Source: Bimuria novae-zelandiae CBS 107.79 (Eukaryota > Ascomycota > Dothideomycetes > Pleosporales > Didymosphaeriaceae). From it: a stretch of DNA of 64,000 nt. Positions 55,830 to 64,000 of the stretch are shown one piece after another (the first letter of the stretch is position 1; the number at the start of each line of letters is the position of its first letter). The DNA is taken from assembly GCA_010015655.1 (NCBI GenBank), contig ML976762.1:159550-223549 (forward strand), in the 5' to 3' direction. Both the position numbers and the translations under genes were made by a program. Under the pieces are notes generated by a model. That model had not been told where the DNA came from, made no database searches, and worked only from the letters and a program-made list of their open reading frames with translations.

Positions 55830-56520
55830 GGTCCAATTAATACATTTGGTTCTCCGCTCCCCTGGGGCGTAGTCATCCTAGACATATCAGACGCTCAGCC
55901 TCATCGAAATCGGCCCCATTTCGTCGCTGGCAATCTGTGATACGCTGACGCGCTTCGGTCCGAATAGGGCTATGCCGGCAAAGTTGTACAGCCTCTAACA
56001 AGGAGGCAAGGACTTTACCCTGTCTACAAACAACAGCTCAGATGATTGATTACTTTATAGCCAACGCTGACCACACACTCTAGGAGTTGCTAATGTTACT
56101 TACACTGGCCAAATACCCTCCCGACCTTCCGCTTGACCCTGTTGCCGCCCAATATGCCACTGTTATTGCAACATCGCACGATCTCTTCGCGTTGCGAGGA
56201 GAACTGTCACGAAACTGTCATGGCCGTCTTATTGTGAACCTAAGATGAGGCTGAAAAGTGATGATATGCATGATCTACGAAGGGTGAGCGCTGAGGGCGT
56301 ATATACCAGCAGTCAGGGGTCACCGCTCCTCCGGGAAGCTGCATACGCCAGCAATCAGGTGTCACCGCTTCTCCGGGAAGCTGCATATGCCAATGAAACA
56401 TAACTAATGAAGGAAAACGAGCCATCTGCAGGCTGGCAGTCTTCACCGGAAGCTTCACCCATCACACTTATACCCGCACATCAGGTGAATTCTTAGACTA
56501 GGGCCCTGTTCGGGCACTTA
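55830..56520. other. Intergenic region with a short tandem repeat
   Basis: No gene is seen. Two copies of a 42-base unit, starting CCAGCA and containing CTCCGGGAAGCTGCATA, lie at 56306-56389. Confidence 0.5.
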
Positions 56521-56539
56521 TACTGATGCTCTTCTTAGC

Positions 56540-56754
56540 ACAGGAATACATCTATCCCAGATTGAGATACGTTCGTCCAGAGATTGTATTCACAACAACT
56601 GTCGTGGTGCTGGATATATCATCGGCCCTATAATAGGTGTTGTGATAGTGATTCTCTTGGTGGCCTTTTGCACTGGTGGAAGGAAGAAAAAGAACGAAGA
56701 AGAGATAGAGAAAATGGGAGACCAGCGACTTGCAGCTGCAGCGAGAAACGATAT
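56540..56754 (+). pseudogene. Possible remnant of a single-pass membrane protein gene
   Basis: One frame reads AGYIIGPIIGVVIVILLVAF, then CTGGRKKKNEEEIEKMGDQR. This is a hydrophobic membrane segment followed by a basic stop-transfer and a charged cytosolic tail, a pattern common in small fungal surface proteins. The frame runs directly into the 61-base hairpin element at 56755 and then into the inverted-repeat element at 56830. No upstream exon with a signal peptide could be assembled. It may be the 3' part of a gene cut off by these insertions, or chance sequence. Confidence 0.3.
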
Positions 56755-56815
56755 TGTGACGGTTAAGTACATTCTACTCCAACAGGAGCAGAAGGTTAGC
56801 CTTTTGCTCCGCGAC
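56755..56815 (+). mobile_element. Hairpin-bearing mini-element, copy 2 (61 bases)
   Basis: This is the same sequence as 33518-33578 with two substitutions. The direct repeat CGATAT lies immediately outside both ends (56749-56754 and 56816-56821). It carries the same 11-base-pair hairpin with a TTAG loop. The different flanks at the two loci show that the conserved unit is about 61 bases. Confidence 0.6.
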
Positions 56816-56829
56816 CGATATCGGTGCTT

Positions 56830-57098
56830 TGCAAAAGACCGTACCGACCCACCCACCTGGCGAATTAGAGGTAAGAATATTTATCTCTCTTTTATCTCTA
56901 TAAGTAGGGGATAAAACGTTCTAGATTTTTTATATAAAATGGAGGTAGGTTAACTCTATACCCGACTAGGTTTTTAAAGTTTATTATACAGGGGTTATAA
57001 AGATATATAGCTTTAGAAATAGATAAAGCCAGCTATACTGAAATCTACTTAGTCGTGCCTTAATATACGCAGGAAGTGGGTCGGTACGGTCTTTTGCA
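56830..57098. mobile_element. 269-base inverted-repeat element with AT-rich centre
   Basis: Perfect 23-base inverted ends start TGCAAAAGACCGTACC (56830-56852) and end with the complement at 57076-57098. Weaker similarity (GATAT, then TGCT) continues about 13 bases outward on each side. The centre is AT-rich and non-coding. No clear target duplication is seen, so the superfamily is not assigned. Confidence 0.65.
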
Positions 57099-57166
57099 TA
57101 GCATAATATCGACCGCTTCCTCGGTACCCCCCCACACGAAGCGACAAGAGCGCAGGACGCAAACAG

Positions 57167-57294
57167 CAGACTTGTCAACAATCAAGCCAATCAAGCCGGT
57201 CTAGCCTAATATGGTAATTCACTAGCTCGCGTAGGTTAAGATGTTACTAAATTTGGTTAGATCGGCTTGATTGGCTCGATTGTTGACAAGTCTG
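57167..57294. mobile_element. 128-base hAT-type MITE, copy 2
   Basis: The inverted ends start CAGACTTGTCAACAATC on both sides and extend about 31 bases with one mismatch. The 8-base direct repeat GCAAACAG lies immediately outside the ends (57159-57166 and 57295-57302). Length and end sequence match copy 1 at 18526-18653, but the centre differs. Confidence 0.85.
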
Positions 57295-57787
57295 GCAAAC
57301 AGAGAGATACATAGCGAAATAGCGAGACCGATCGAAGAGCGAGCGAGCGAGGACCCTCCACCACCGTACGTACCCAGAATAGAGCCACGGCATTCATATT
57401 AGTCTTTCTCGAGTGACATGGAGCTTTCGGATAATCCGAAAGAATGCTTGCGGTGACGCAATGAGCAAGCATCGGCAGCGCAGGAACACAATCGAATCTA
57501 AAGGGTATGTATAGGTGTAACGATTATGTACTACCCAGTTTCGGCACTGGATTTCAAATCTTATGTATTCTTGGCAACCTTTTTCGCGCGATCACTAAAC
57601 GTGAGGGCTTCGGCTTATCAGGTCAATGCACATGCTTACCAAATCAGCAATTACTGTAGCATCAACAAATTCCCCAAAACAAGCAATGGTATACAAACTG
57701 GCTAATGCTGTGGGAGACATTCTAATTTCTCCAGTGTCCTATAAGTATACGTGGGGAGTGCAGACGATCCCCCAGTCAGACCACGAG

Positions 57788-58729
57788 ATGCATTTCCTCT
57801 CAACTCTATTGACGCTCTGCGCGGCCATCCCCTTCTCATTCGCGCATCGTGTTGGCCACAACAAATATCTTCAGGTCGACGTCTTCCATCTACCCGAGAA
57901 AGACATCGTCTATCAAAATGCATCCTTGCGATACTCTCCAAGCGCCTTCACGCTGGTCCATACCGCGAAAGAAGCCGTGCTCGTTGACGCTCCAACCGTT
58001 GCCGAAGACGGCGCGCATCTTGCAGACTGGATCGCTACAACAATTCCAGGCAAGAAATTGAAATACATTTACATCACCCACGCACATGCCGATCACTTCA
58101 ACGCCTTTCCCCAGATACAACAGAAATTCCCCGAAGCCCAGGTCGTCACCACTCAGAAAGTTCTACAACACATGCCTGCGCAGTACGGATATCCTCTTTG
58201 GGACATCTTTTGGGTCGGCTTGTTTCCCTCGCTGAAGAAAGCCGACCTATCTCTGGTTCACGCTCTACCACCTTCTGTCAAATTTACCATCAAGAGTGCA
58301 AAGGGAAAGAAACACGAATTCCGAGCTATTGAGGTCGGTGAGGGTGATACCGAGGACTCCACAGTCCTTCACGTCCCAGACATCGACCTCATTGTCGGCG
58401 GTGATGTTGTATACGGACATTGCTATCAATATCTTGCTGAAAATCCCACGCTGGACCTACGTAAGCAGTGGATTGCATCGTTGGACAAGATCAAGTCATT
58501 GAAACCTAAGGTGGTGGTGCCGTCGCACATGCAAGCAAGCGAGGGATATGGAGCTGAACATCTGGAGCAGACGCAGGCGTACATTGAAGGATGGGAGTCG
58601 CTGCTTGCGAAAGCTAAGTCTTGGGAGGAGCTGGAGAGCTTAGCGAAGAAGAGGTGGCCTGACAGAATCGGAAGCTACATCCTGAGGTATACGGCTCAGA
58701 CCTTCTTCAATGCGACCTTTGGAGAATAG
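57788..58729 (+). CDS. Secreted metallo-beta-lactamase-fold hydrolase, 313 aa
   Basis: A single exon. The start at 57788 was chosen because it gives a signal peptide, MHFLSTLLTLCAAIPFSFAH. An earlier in-frame ATG (57626) would add 54 residues without one. The zinc-binding motif of the fold is clear: ITHAHADHF, with His98, His100, Asp102 and His103. Further conserved points are LVDAPTVAEDG before it, a probable metal-ligand His in STVLHVPDIDLIVGGDVVYG, and VVVPSHM near residue 240. Members of this fold hydrolyse many substrates (lactones, thioesters, phosphoesters, beta-lactams), and the substrate cannot be told from sequence here. No cluster of biosynthetic genes is adjacent. A periplasmic or cell-wall location is likely from the signal peptide. 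Confidence 0.85.
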   Translation: MHFLSTLLTLCAAIPFSFAHRVGHNKYLQVDVFHLPEKDIVYQNASLRYSPSAFTLVHTAKEAVLVDAPTVAEDGAHLADWIATTIPGKKLKYIYITHAHADHFNAFPQIQQKFPEAQVVTTQKVLQHMPAQYGYPLWDIFWVGLFPSLKKADLSLVHALPPSVKFTIKSAKGKKHEFRAIEVGEGDTEDSTVLHVPDIDLIVGGDVVYGHCYQYLAENPTLDLRKQWIASLDKIKSLKPKVVVPSHMQASEGYGAEHLEQTQAYIEGWESLLAKAKSWEELESLAKKRWPDRIGSYILRYTAQTFFNATFGE

Positions 58730-59274
58730 TTCCATTCGGACATTTTCGAGGTCAATTGGATGAGAGCGACTTGGTTGCTCCAAGACGAAAAAACAGAGCA
58801 TGTATCGGATGCGGTTCTGTTCACCTAAAATCCACCGGGTGCTATTTTCCCATGAAAATCTATTGATTTTACAATATCGCTGCTATTATGTCTAAAAGAC
58901 TTGCGTCGTTCAAAACTTCGTGACCTAGGAAACGACACCTTGATCTTTACTGGAATCTCTCGCTTCATCTGCCAACATTTTGAAGGTAAGACGTCACTAT
59001 CTTATGAAACACAGTGCGACAGACACCCCCGTGGGATCACACAGCAGTCTTCGGTTTGGTTTGCATTTGATGACTCTCGACGTGAGTGCCAGCGCCAGCT
59101 CCAGCAACACCATGTGGATTCTCAGACGTGGTCCTCCACGCAGCACCAGCTGAGAACGGTGCGCCGGACCTCCTATGTCTTCGCAGAGCTAGAGCAAACA
59201 GCACCAGTGTAACGACGACTAGAATCCTATGAAGCATGTCAGAGACCTTTCAGATCAACCAAAATGGGACCGAC
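58730..59274. other. Region between convergent genes, no gene recognised
   Basis: It lies between two gene ends and probably holds both 3' untranslated regions. An open frame at 58901-59212 (+) has no domain. Confidence 0.4.
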
Positions 59275-59844
59275 TCACCACTCCAGCGCTCCGATGCCAG
59301 CAGCAGCCCCGATCGCATCCCGATGCCTCCTCCGTCTATCTTGGAGACATTTGAGATATGCGTCATCCCAGTCATTAAGGCTGTCGGGTTCAGTGCTATC
59401 GTACGCTTGATTCGCTTTGTCGGAGCAGTCATTGACGTCGCTCAAATCGAGACCGAGATAGACGAGCTTGTATGCACTGGCCCACGACGCGAGATTGGCC
59501 CAGCAGGCCAGCCACCAGACTGCTTGAAACAGTGACATGACGAGGTATACCCAAGGATTGAAGATATGGGTGAAGAATATCGTGGCGGCGAGGTAGTAGC
59601 CTTCTGTCAACAAGAGGGCTATGCACTGTACACTGTCAGCTTAAGTATTACAGATGGCTAGAGGGAGTCTTGCACAGAAGATTGCGTAGCCATTGCCGGC
59701 GAAGAAGTCATTGAAAGTTGCGCCGTAGGTAGCGAGGCCGAGAACGACGACTGCAATCACTATCTTTGCGATGACGATAAACTTGAACGCCGAGTGTACT
59801 CGGGGAATGTGGTCGCGAGACTGAGTTCCTGCCATATTTGACAT
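59275..59844 (-). CDS. Small membrane protein, MARVEL-like, about 170-180 aa, two exons
   Basis: Exon 1 starts at 59844 with MSNMAGTQSRDHIPRVHSAF, followed by a membrane helix, FIVIAKIVIAVVVLGLATYG, and ends near 59675 (GNGYAIF). Exon 2 continues with IALLLTEGYYLAATIFFTHI, then VYLVMSLFQAVWWLACWANL and a polar tail, ending GIGALEW at 59275. Three to four hydrophobic segments with short loops resemble fungal MARVEL-like or tetraspan proteins of the plasma membrane. The splice site is uncertain: GTGCAAG is the likely donor, but the in-frame acceptor could be TTAAG (36-base intron) or TACAG combined with a GC donor. The tail has a conserved-looking YLKCLQDRRRR. Function is unknown. Confidence 0.6.
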
Positions 59845-61727
59845 CGTGGATATCAGAGTTCTATGGTATTGTGTCGTGGTCTGATAAAGGGCACCGTGGT
59901 TTCGAACGATGAGCTTGAGCGCAATGTTCTACACTTATATACGATTGGTACTTATCGTGGGGCTATGCACTACAACTTTCAACTCCTCTTTCGTGGGGCC
60001 ATATAATTGCCAGGCATAGCAATCAACATGCTCTCTCACTTTGCGGTTGGAAGTTTGTGCTGATTGGCCGAGAAACAACCATGATTGGGGGTGCCCAAGC
60101 CTCAATCCGAAATACGGCGCAGTGGTAGGGCGAAGTCCGTATTCTAACGAATAGTATCCATCCGTTCTTTTCACAGAGACAAAATAAGCGAATGATCGAC
60201 AGGATGGTTTCTCCACCGATTCTCATTAAGCGAGTCATTCATCAAGGCCGACTGTGGCTAAAAGCTCTGAGCACGAGTGGCTGACCTATTTTGAGCACTT
60301 TACGAGTAGTCGCAACTCGTCAATACGCGCCAAACTTCCCTCCTGATAGTCTATTACGAGAATTACGGCGCTTAGTTGTATGAAGGGCCATAACTTACAA
60401 AGTATGATGTCTTGGAGTATCTGAATTGGTTGAACGAGTTCACTTACCCCTAGCCGACACGCGCACGGTTTGGTTGAGGTCTGTAGCCACGTGACTGACG
60501 TCAGAGGCGGTATACGTGGAAGGTACTACTCAGGTGCACGGACTAGGGACTCAACAAAAGCTCTCGCCCGCACTCTCTCTCCTCTCAGCAGACTCCTCAA
60601 TCCACACACCCTTTTCTGCAGATAGCAATACAGCTTGTTGTCCTCATATGCCTGCCTGCTCCTTACAAGGTCCCTTGGCTGTAAAATAATATTGAGCAAA
60701 GAACGCCTTTAATATTTTCAGTTCAGAATGCGGTCCCAGGAAAGCCAAAAGGCTGCTCGGTCGTTCAGATATTACGTGCGATAATGAGTATCGACAAATC
60801 TCTTCCACTGCCCCACGATCTCCGGCACCTCCTATGAAATCAAGGAACAAGAACTGTATATGCTACAATATTTTTGTACTGCGTCATGCGTGGCTTAGAG
60901 AAGCTGCGAATGACCCAAAATTTCAAGAACTGTTTTTCTGAAACTCTACTACAGGGCAGCGGCGGTGCGAGGGAATTCGATCAAACGCTTCAATTTATAC
61001 TCACTTTCCCACCGATCTCAACGTAGCACATCTTTCAAAGAGGGATAAAACCAGGAATACTGGCTGAAATTGCAGAAAGGTAGGATGCTAGGATGTAGGT
61101 TTGCTGGAGAGCTTCGAGCCAATGTATCAGCTGCCCAGCCGAAAGGGTCTTACAAAGTAGGTCGATTTTGTTTGTGCATGTGCAGAGGAGGCGTGACCAG
61201 CTCACCTGTTAGCATTTCTTTATCGTCTTCAACGACCTGAACCGGTCTTGCGACACATATTAACCAAGAAACGCGACAATGATCGCAGCAACAGAAAGGC
61301 TGGTCAACTGTTCCCAAGAAGCAACTGCAAGACAACCCTATGAGCCAGTCATGGATATCCTCCGAGACATTTCCATTGAGACCTCGCCGAATGCATGCTC
61401 GAGGCTGGAAATAGTCAATGTGCGAGTGGAACGCTTCCGAGATCGGCGCTTCCTCTCGGTCTGCGTTTGCCCTGCTTCTGTGGCACGTGCCCCACTCAGT
61501 GAACCTCCGGCTCCTGCTTAACAACAAAAGTTGAGTTTGCCCGTACCTCGGAGTGGGCTGACACATTAACAACGCCCATGACCTTCTCTCATAATCTCAG
61601 GCCGGATCATAAGTAAACGGCTGTTCCCTATATCAGGCATCTGCAGCATCACTTTACAGCACATCATCAGCCTCCCAGCGGCATCAATTGTCAGTTCATC
61701 GAATCGTCCAACACCCGGGTATACAAC
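59845..61727. other. Intergenic region with a dispersed repeat
   Basis: No supported gene. Frames up to 140 codons (61150-61572 -) have no domain. The dispersed repeat at 60480-60661 is listed separately. Confidence 0.4.
60480..60661 (+). repeat. Dispersed repeat of about 185 bases, copy 2
   Basis: It matches 17155-17340 over its length, with a 10-base insertion near 60508 and several substitutions. It includes the TGACGTCA palindrome and the CTTTTCTGCAGATAGC block. See copy 1. Confidence 0.7.
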
Positions 61728-61976
61728 ATGAGCGATTCACAGCCCAAAGTAAAGCGCGACGCAACCGAGGCAACCGGGAAACGCAAGTTGAGCGAGGGAA
61801 CCAGGACGCGCGACTCGAGCGAGGAAACCGTGAGGGACGACGAACCCAATATCCCGATCTGGTTCATTGCAATCAACAACGCCATTGCGGAGAGGACCCT
61901 ATACTCGGTTTATGCTGGGATTACTACCAATGCGGAAGTCGCCGAGAATTGCCCGCTGTCCTGGTCAATGGTATGA
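61728..61976 (+). CDS. Possible small hypothetical gene, 82 aa or first exon
   Basis: A frame starting in fair context (CAACATGAGC) reads MSDSQPKVKRDATEATGKRK, then an acidic/basic stretch and PIWFIAINNAIAERTLYSVY. It ends at a stop next to a GTATGA word that could be a donor, so it may be the first exon of a longer gene. A possible later part is a Gly/Ser/Thr repeat frame at 62110-62303. No domain is recognised and the exon chain is uncertain. Confidence 0.3.
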   Translation: MSDSQPKVKRDATEATGKRKLSEGTRTRDSSEETVRDDEPNIPIWFIAINNAIAERTLYSVYAGITTNAEVAENCPLSWSMV

Positions 61977-62179
61977 TTCGGACCCAGAACAGCAGGAGGA
62001 TTGAGGCTGGAGATTGGAATGATAGGGACCGAGCTACCCAGAATCGTAAGTGCACCTGGCATCAGTTAGGATTTGCAGCTGATGTGATTGAAAGTTTTGA
62101 CCGCGATTGAACTTGTGTGGGGACATGGTGGCGAAGGCACGGCTTCTGCCAGTAGGGCGGGCCCTGCTTCTCATGGTGA

Positions 62180-62295
62180 AAGTGGCACCGGTTCTGGTAG
62201 TGGCACTGGTTCTGGAAGTGGTACCGGTTCTGGCAGTGGTACCGGCTCTAGCAGTGGTACCGGCTCTGCTAGTGGCAACGCTTCTAGCAGTAGCT
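62180..62295 (+). repeat. Minisatellite encoding GTGSGS repeats
   Basis: A 12-base step with a GGTACCGGTTCTGG-like unit (often seen as 24-base pairs of units) repeats about nine times. In one plus-strand frame it reads SGTGSGSGTGSGS, and the surrounding frame is open from 62088 to 62303. It could code a flexible linker if the upstream frame is a real gene. Confidence 0.6.
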
Positions 62296-62615
62296 TCTGG
62301 TAGTGATAGGTCACTGGCCTAGTGGGAAAGATTCGTAGGGCCCTGCTGTACATCATGAATGAAACTGCTGGGGCTGAGGTACAGGGCCAATGCGAACGTG
62401 TGGTAGAGCGCTTCGATATGCATCATGGGTAGAATTTGGAGCGGCAGACCCAAGTTAATGTTCGCTGTTTACGTGAATCAGTGGCAGTGAAGGCAAGGCA
62501 GACGACACATGCCAAACACAAGCATGAACCAACACCTAGGTATACGCCCCACAGACATCAGAGAATGCTCATCCCGGTTAGGCGAAGTTAGCCCGCCGCA
62601 TATATGTGTCGGCAA

Positions 62616-62709
62616 CTCATCTGACCTTGGGAATTACCTCGGCTAACCTTGGCACCTTCCTATATAGGTAAAGATGAGCTGGAAAAATCCTTCTCAAGGT
62701 CAGATGAGG
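62616..62709. repeat. Inverted repeat of 17 bases, 60-base spacer
   Basis: CTCATCTGACCTTGGGA (from 62617) is matched by its near-complement TCTCAAGGTCAGATGAG ending at 62708, with one mismatch. It lies about 130 bases upstream of the terminal gene and could be a small MITE or a regulatory hairpin. Confidence 0.5.
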
Positions 62710-62838
62710 TTTTTTTCACAGTCGGGTCATATAAGCCCCTCCAACCTTATTTTAGGAGCATTTCCGATCGTTATTTGTTCGCGCTTGCGCTGTAAACACG
62801 TTTCGAAAACGTTCTGAATACGTTCCTTGCGCGTTTCG

Positions 62839-64000
62839 ATGGAGTCTCTCGGTTCTGTGTTTATACCTGTCCCGATTCGTAGAGAAGTAGAATCCGATGA
62901 CGATCCCGAGTTTACACTCGGAGATGAGTTTGCAAGGCCTGTTGAACCTATTGAAGATGCAGAAGTGCAACATGAGCAGGTAATTTTCATATCTAAACGA
63001 GTTTAAAACACGTTCTGAACATATTACAGCAACCTAGCCCGGAGTTCACATGCGGAAATAACCGAAAGGCTGCAATCACAGCTGCGCAAGTTGATATTGT
63101 AGCTGATATACCAATGTATCCCCCTAGTAACCCAGAAGGTTATGCACTTATTGTTCCTATAACGACAGGATACAATGGGGAGGTACCAACTACCAAGGAA
63201 ATACTCAAGCGGGCTCTACAGGTAGGAAGTTCGTCTTACATGTTTAAAACCTGTTCTAAACGTGATTAGTTCCAATATTGTAAAGGTGCAGAATTTAAGA
63301 ACAGCACAACAATTTCTCCATACCTGGATTACCAGCCTGCGACCCGGCATAGGTACCGTTGCACTGACATTAAGCAATGCGAGTTCCTTGATAACGATAT
63401 TGCAACATGTTCACATACTGTTGTAAATGACGCATTATATATGCAGATAAGAGAGCTTCAGTCAGGCGTTCCAGGCCATGACGATAGCGCTAAGGCAAAG
63501 GCTTCAAGGTCAGACAAAATTTAAACGTATTTTAAATATGTTTAGAACTTATTTAAACTTTTAGCATGTATCTTGGAGTTATGAAACGTTTTCAGCAGCG
63601 CCCTTGCCATGATTGGCGACCAGAATGTCGACCAGTAGTCCGATTTCAGAGGAATAAGGTATATTTTTCGTTTAACATACTCTAAAGAAGTTTCTAACTT
63701 GTTTAGCCACTGTTTGGAGAGCAGAGCCACTTCATTGGTTGTGCTGGCTGGCAATTTAACGCTCAACCAAAGGAAAAACACTTTACTACCTCTATTAAAG
63801 CTGACGTTGACGTAGAGTACCTCCATGCTTTGTTTATAAATGGTTTACCAGATCATGAACAGCCAAGTGGGCGCTGCAAAGTCGTTGAGGCCCTGTCTGC
63901 ACGGACTAAATTCTGTGGTATAAACGACGTAAACACATTGCAAATATGTTTCTAACAGATACATCTAGGAGTTGACCATCCTCAAGGAATGGGAAAACTT
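62839..64000 (+). CDS. Unrecognised intron-dense gene, cut by the right edge
   Basis: Six exons can be read: 62839-62979, 63030-63221, 63270-63508, 63565-63658, 63707-63917 and 63969-64000 (continuing). The introns are 48-56 bases and every join keeps frame, which strongly supports the model. The protein starts MESLGSVFIPVPIRREVESD with an acidic N-terminus. Later parts are rich in Cys, His and aromatic residues: RHRYRCTDIKQCEFLDND, CSHTVVNDALYM, RFQQRPCHDWRPECRP, HFIGCAGWQFNAQPKEKHF and RTKFCGVDHPQGMGK. Such spaced Cys/His pairs suggest zinc binding, as in DNA-binding parts of some transposon-derived proteins. That is an inference and I do not recognise the family. Base composition is more AT-rich than in the neighbours, which hints at a transferred or transposon origin. 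Confidence 0.7.

Noticed and set aside
62839..64000. Interpretation of the terminal gene as a Starship captain or a reverse transcriptase.
   Set aside because: No tyrosine-recombinase or reverse-transcriptase motif is visible in the part of the protein present.

Overview
The window looks like a piece of a filamentous ascomycete chromosome, most likely a Dothideomycete (Pleosporales-like). The evidence is short introns of about 42-130 bases with GT..AG ends and CTNAN-type branch sites, ordinary genes near 50% GC, AT-rich decayed transposons of the kind left by RIP, and a fungal gene set: HET domain, Zn(II)2Cys6 and C2H2 regulators, WSC and PAN/Apple-like proteins, a DPR-motif dehydrin-like protein and an iron-uptake pair. 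The class is an inference from gene content. Exon joins were checked only by reading frame and splice motifs.

Layout. 1-150 is AT-rich repeat debris. About 200-4570 is a degenerate array of roughly 45-50 base units carrying GACTAAAA and CATGTGC words. 4813-8430 (-) is a four-exon DPR-motif dehydrin-like gene. 10218-11110 (+) is a small two-exon gene. 11882-13787 is a RIP-decayed pogo/Fot1-type DNA transposon with 49-base perfect inverted ends. 13800-20170 has no firm gene but holds several small inverted-repeat elements and tandem repeats. 20170-21588 (+) is a C2H2 zinc-finger regulator and 22853-23962 (+) an F-box-like protein. A 30-base N gap lies at 25271-25300.

25786-29951 is a divergent FET3/FTR1 pair: a multicopper ferroxidase and an iron permease that together make the high-affinity reductive iron uptake complex of the plasma membrane. 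Their shared 893-base promoter holds four perfect ATCTGATAA sites, the target of SreA/Sre1-type iron-repressing GATA factors. 30184-32152 (-) is a five-exon PAN/Apple-like protein. 33139-36520 holds two pseudogenes, an aldehyde dehydrogenase and a WSC-domain protein. 36945-39161 (-) is a HET-domain gene.

42573-43065 (-) is LSM7 and 44046-45998 (+) a Zn(II)2Cys6 protein, divergent from it. 48614-50323 (-) encodes a repeat-rich coiled-coil protein. 52447-53878 (+) encodes an unrecognised protein with a proline-rich start. 55083-55672 is a broken gene. 57788-58729 (+) is a secreted metallo-beta-lactamase-fold protein and 59275-59844 (-) a small membrane protein. From 62839 to the right edge runs an AT-rich, intron-dense, unrecognised gene whose introns resemble each other.

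The most unusual items are small mobile-looking sequences: two 128-base hAT-type MITEs, each with its own 8-base target duplication; two copies of a hairpin-bearing element of only about 61 bases, one of them inside the aldehyde dehydrogenase pseudogene; a 114-base TA-flanked element; a 269-base inverted-repeat element; and the long degenerate array at the left.
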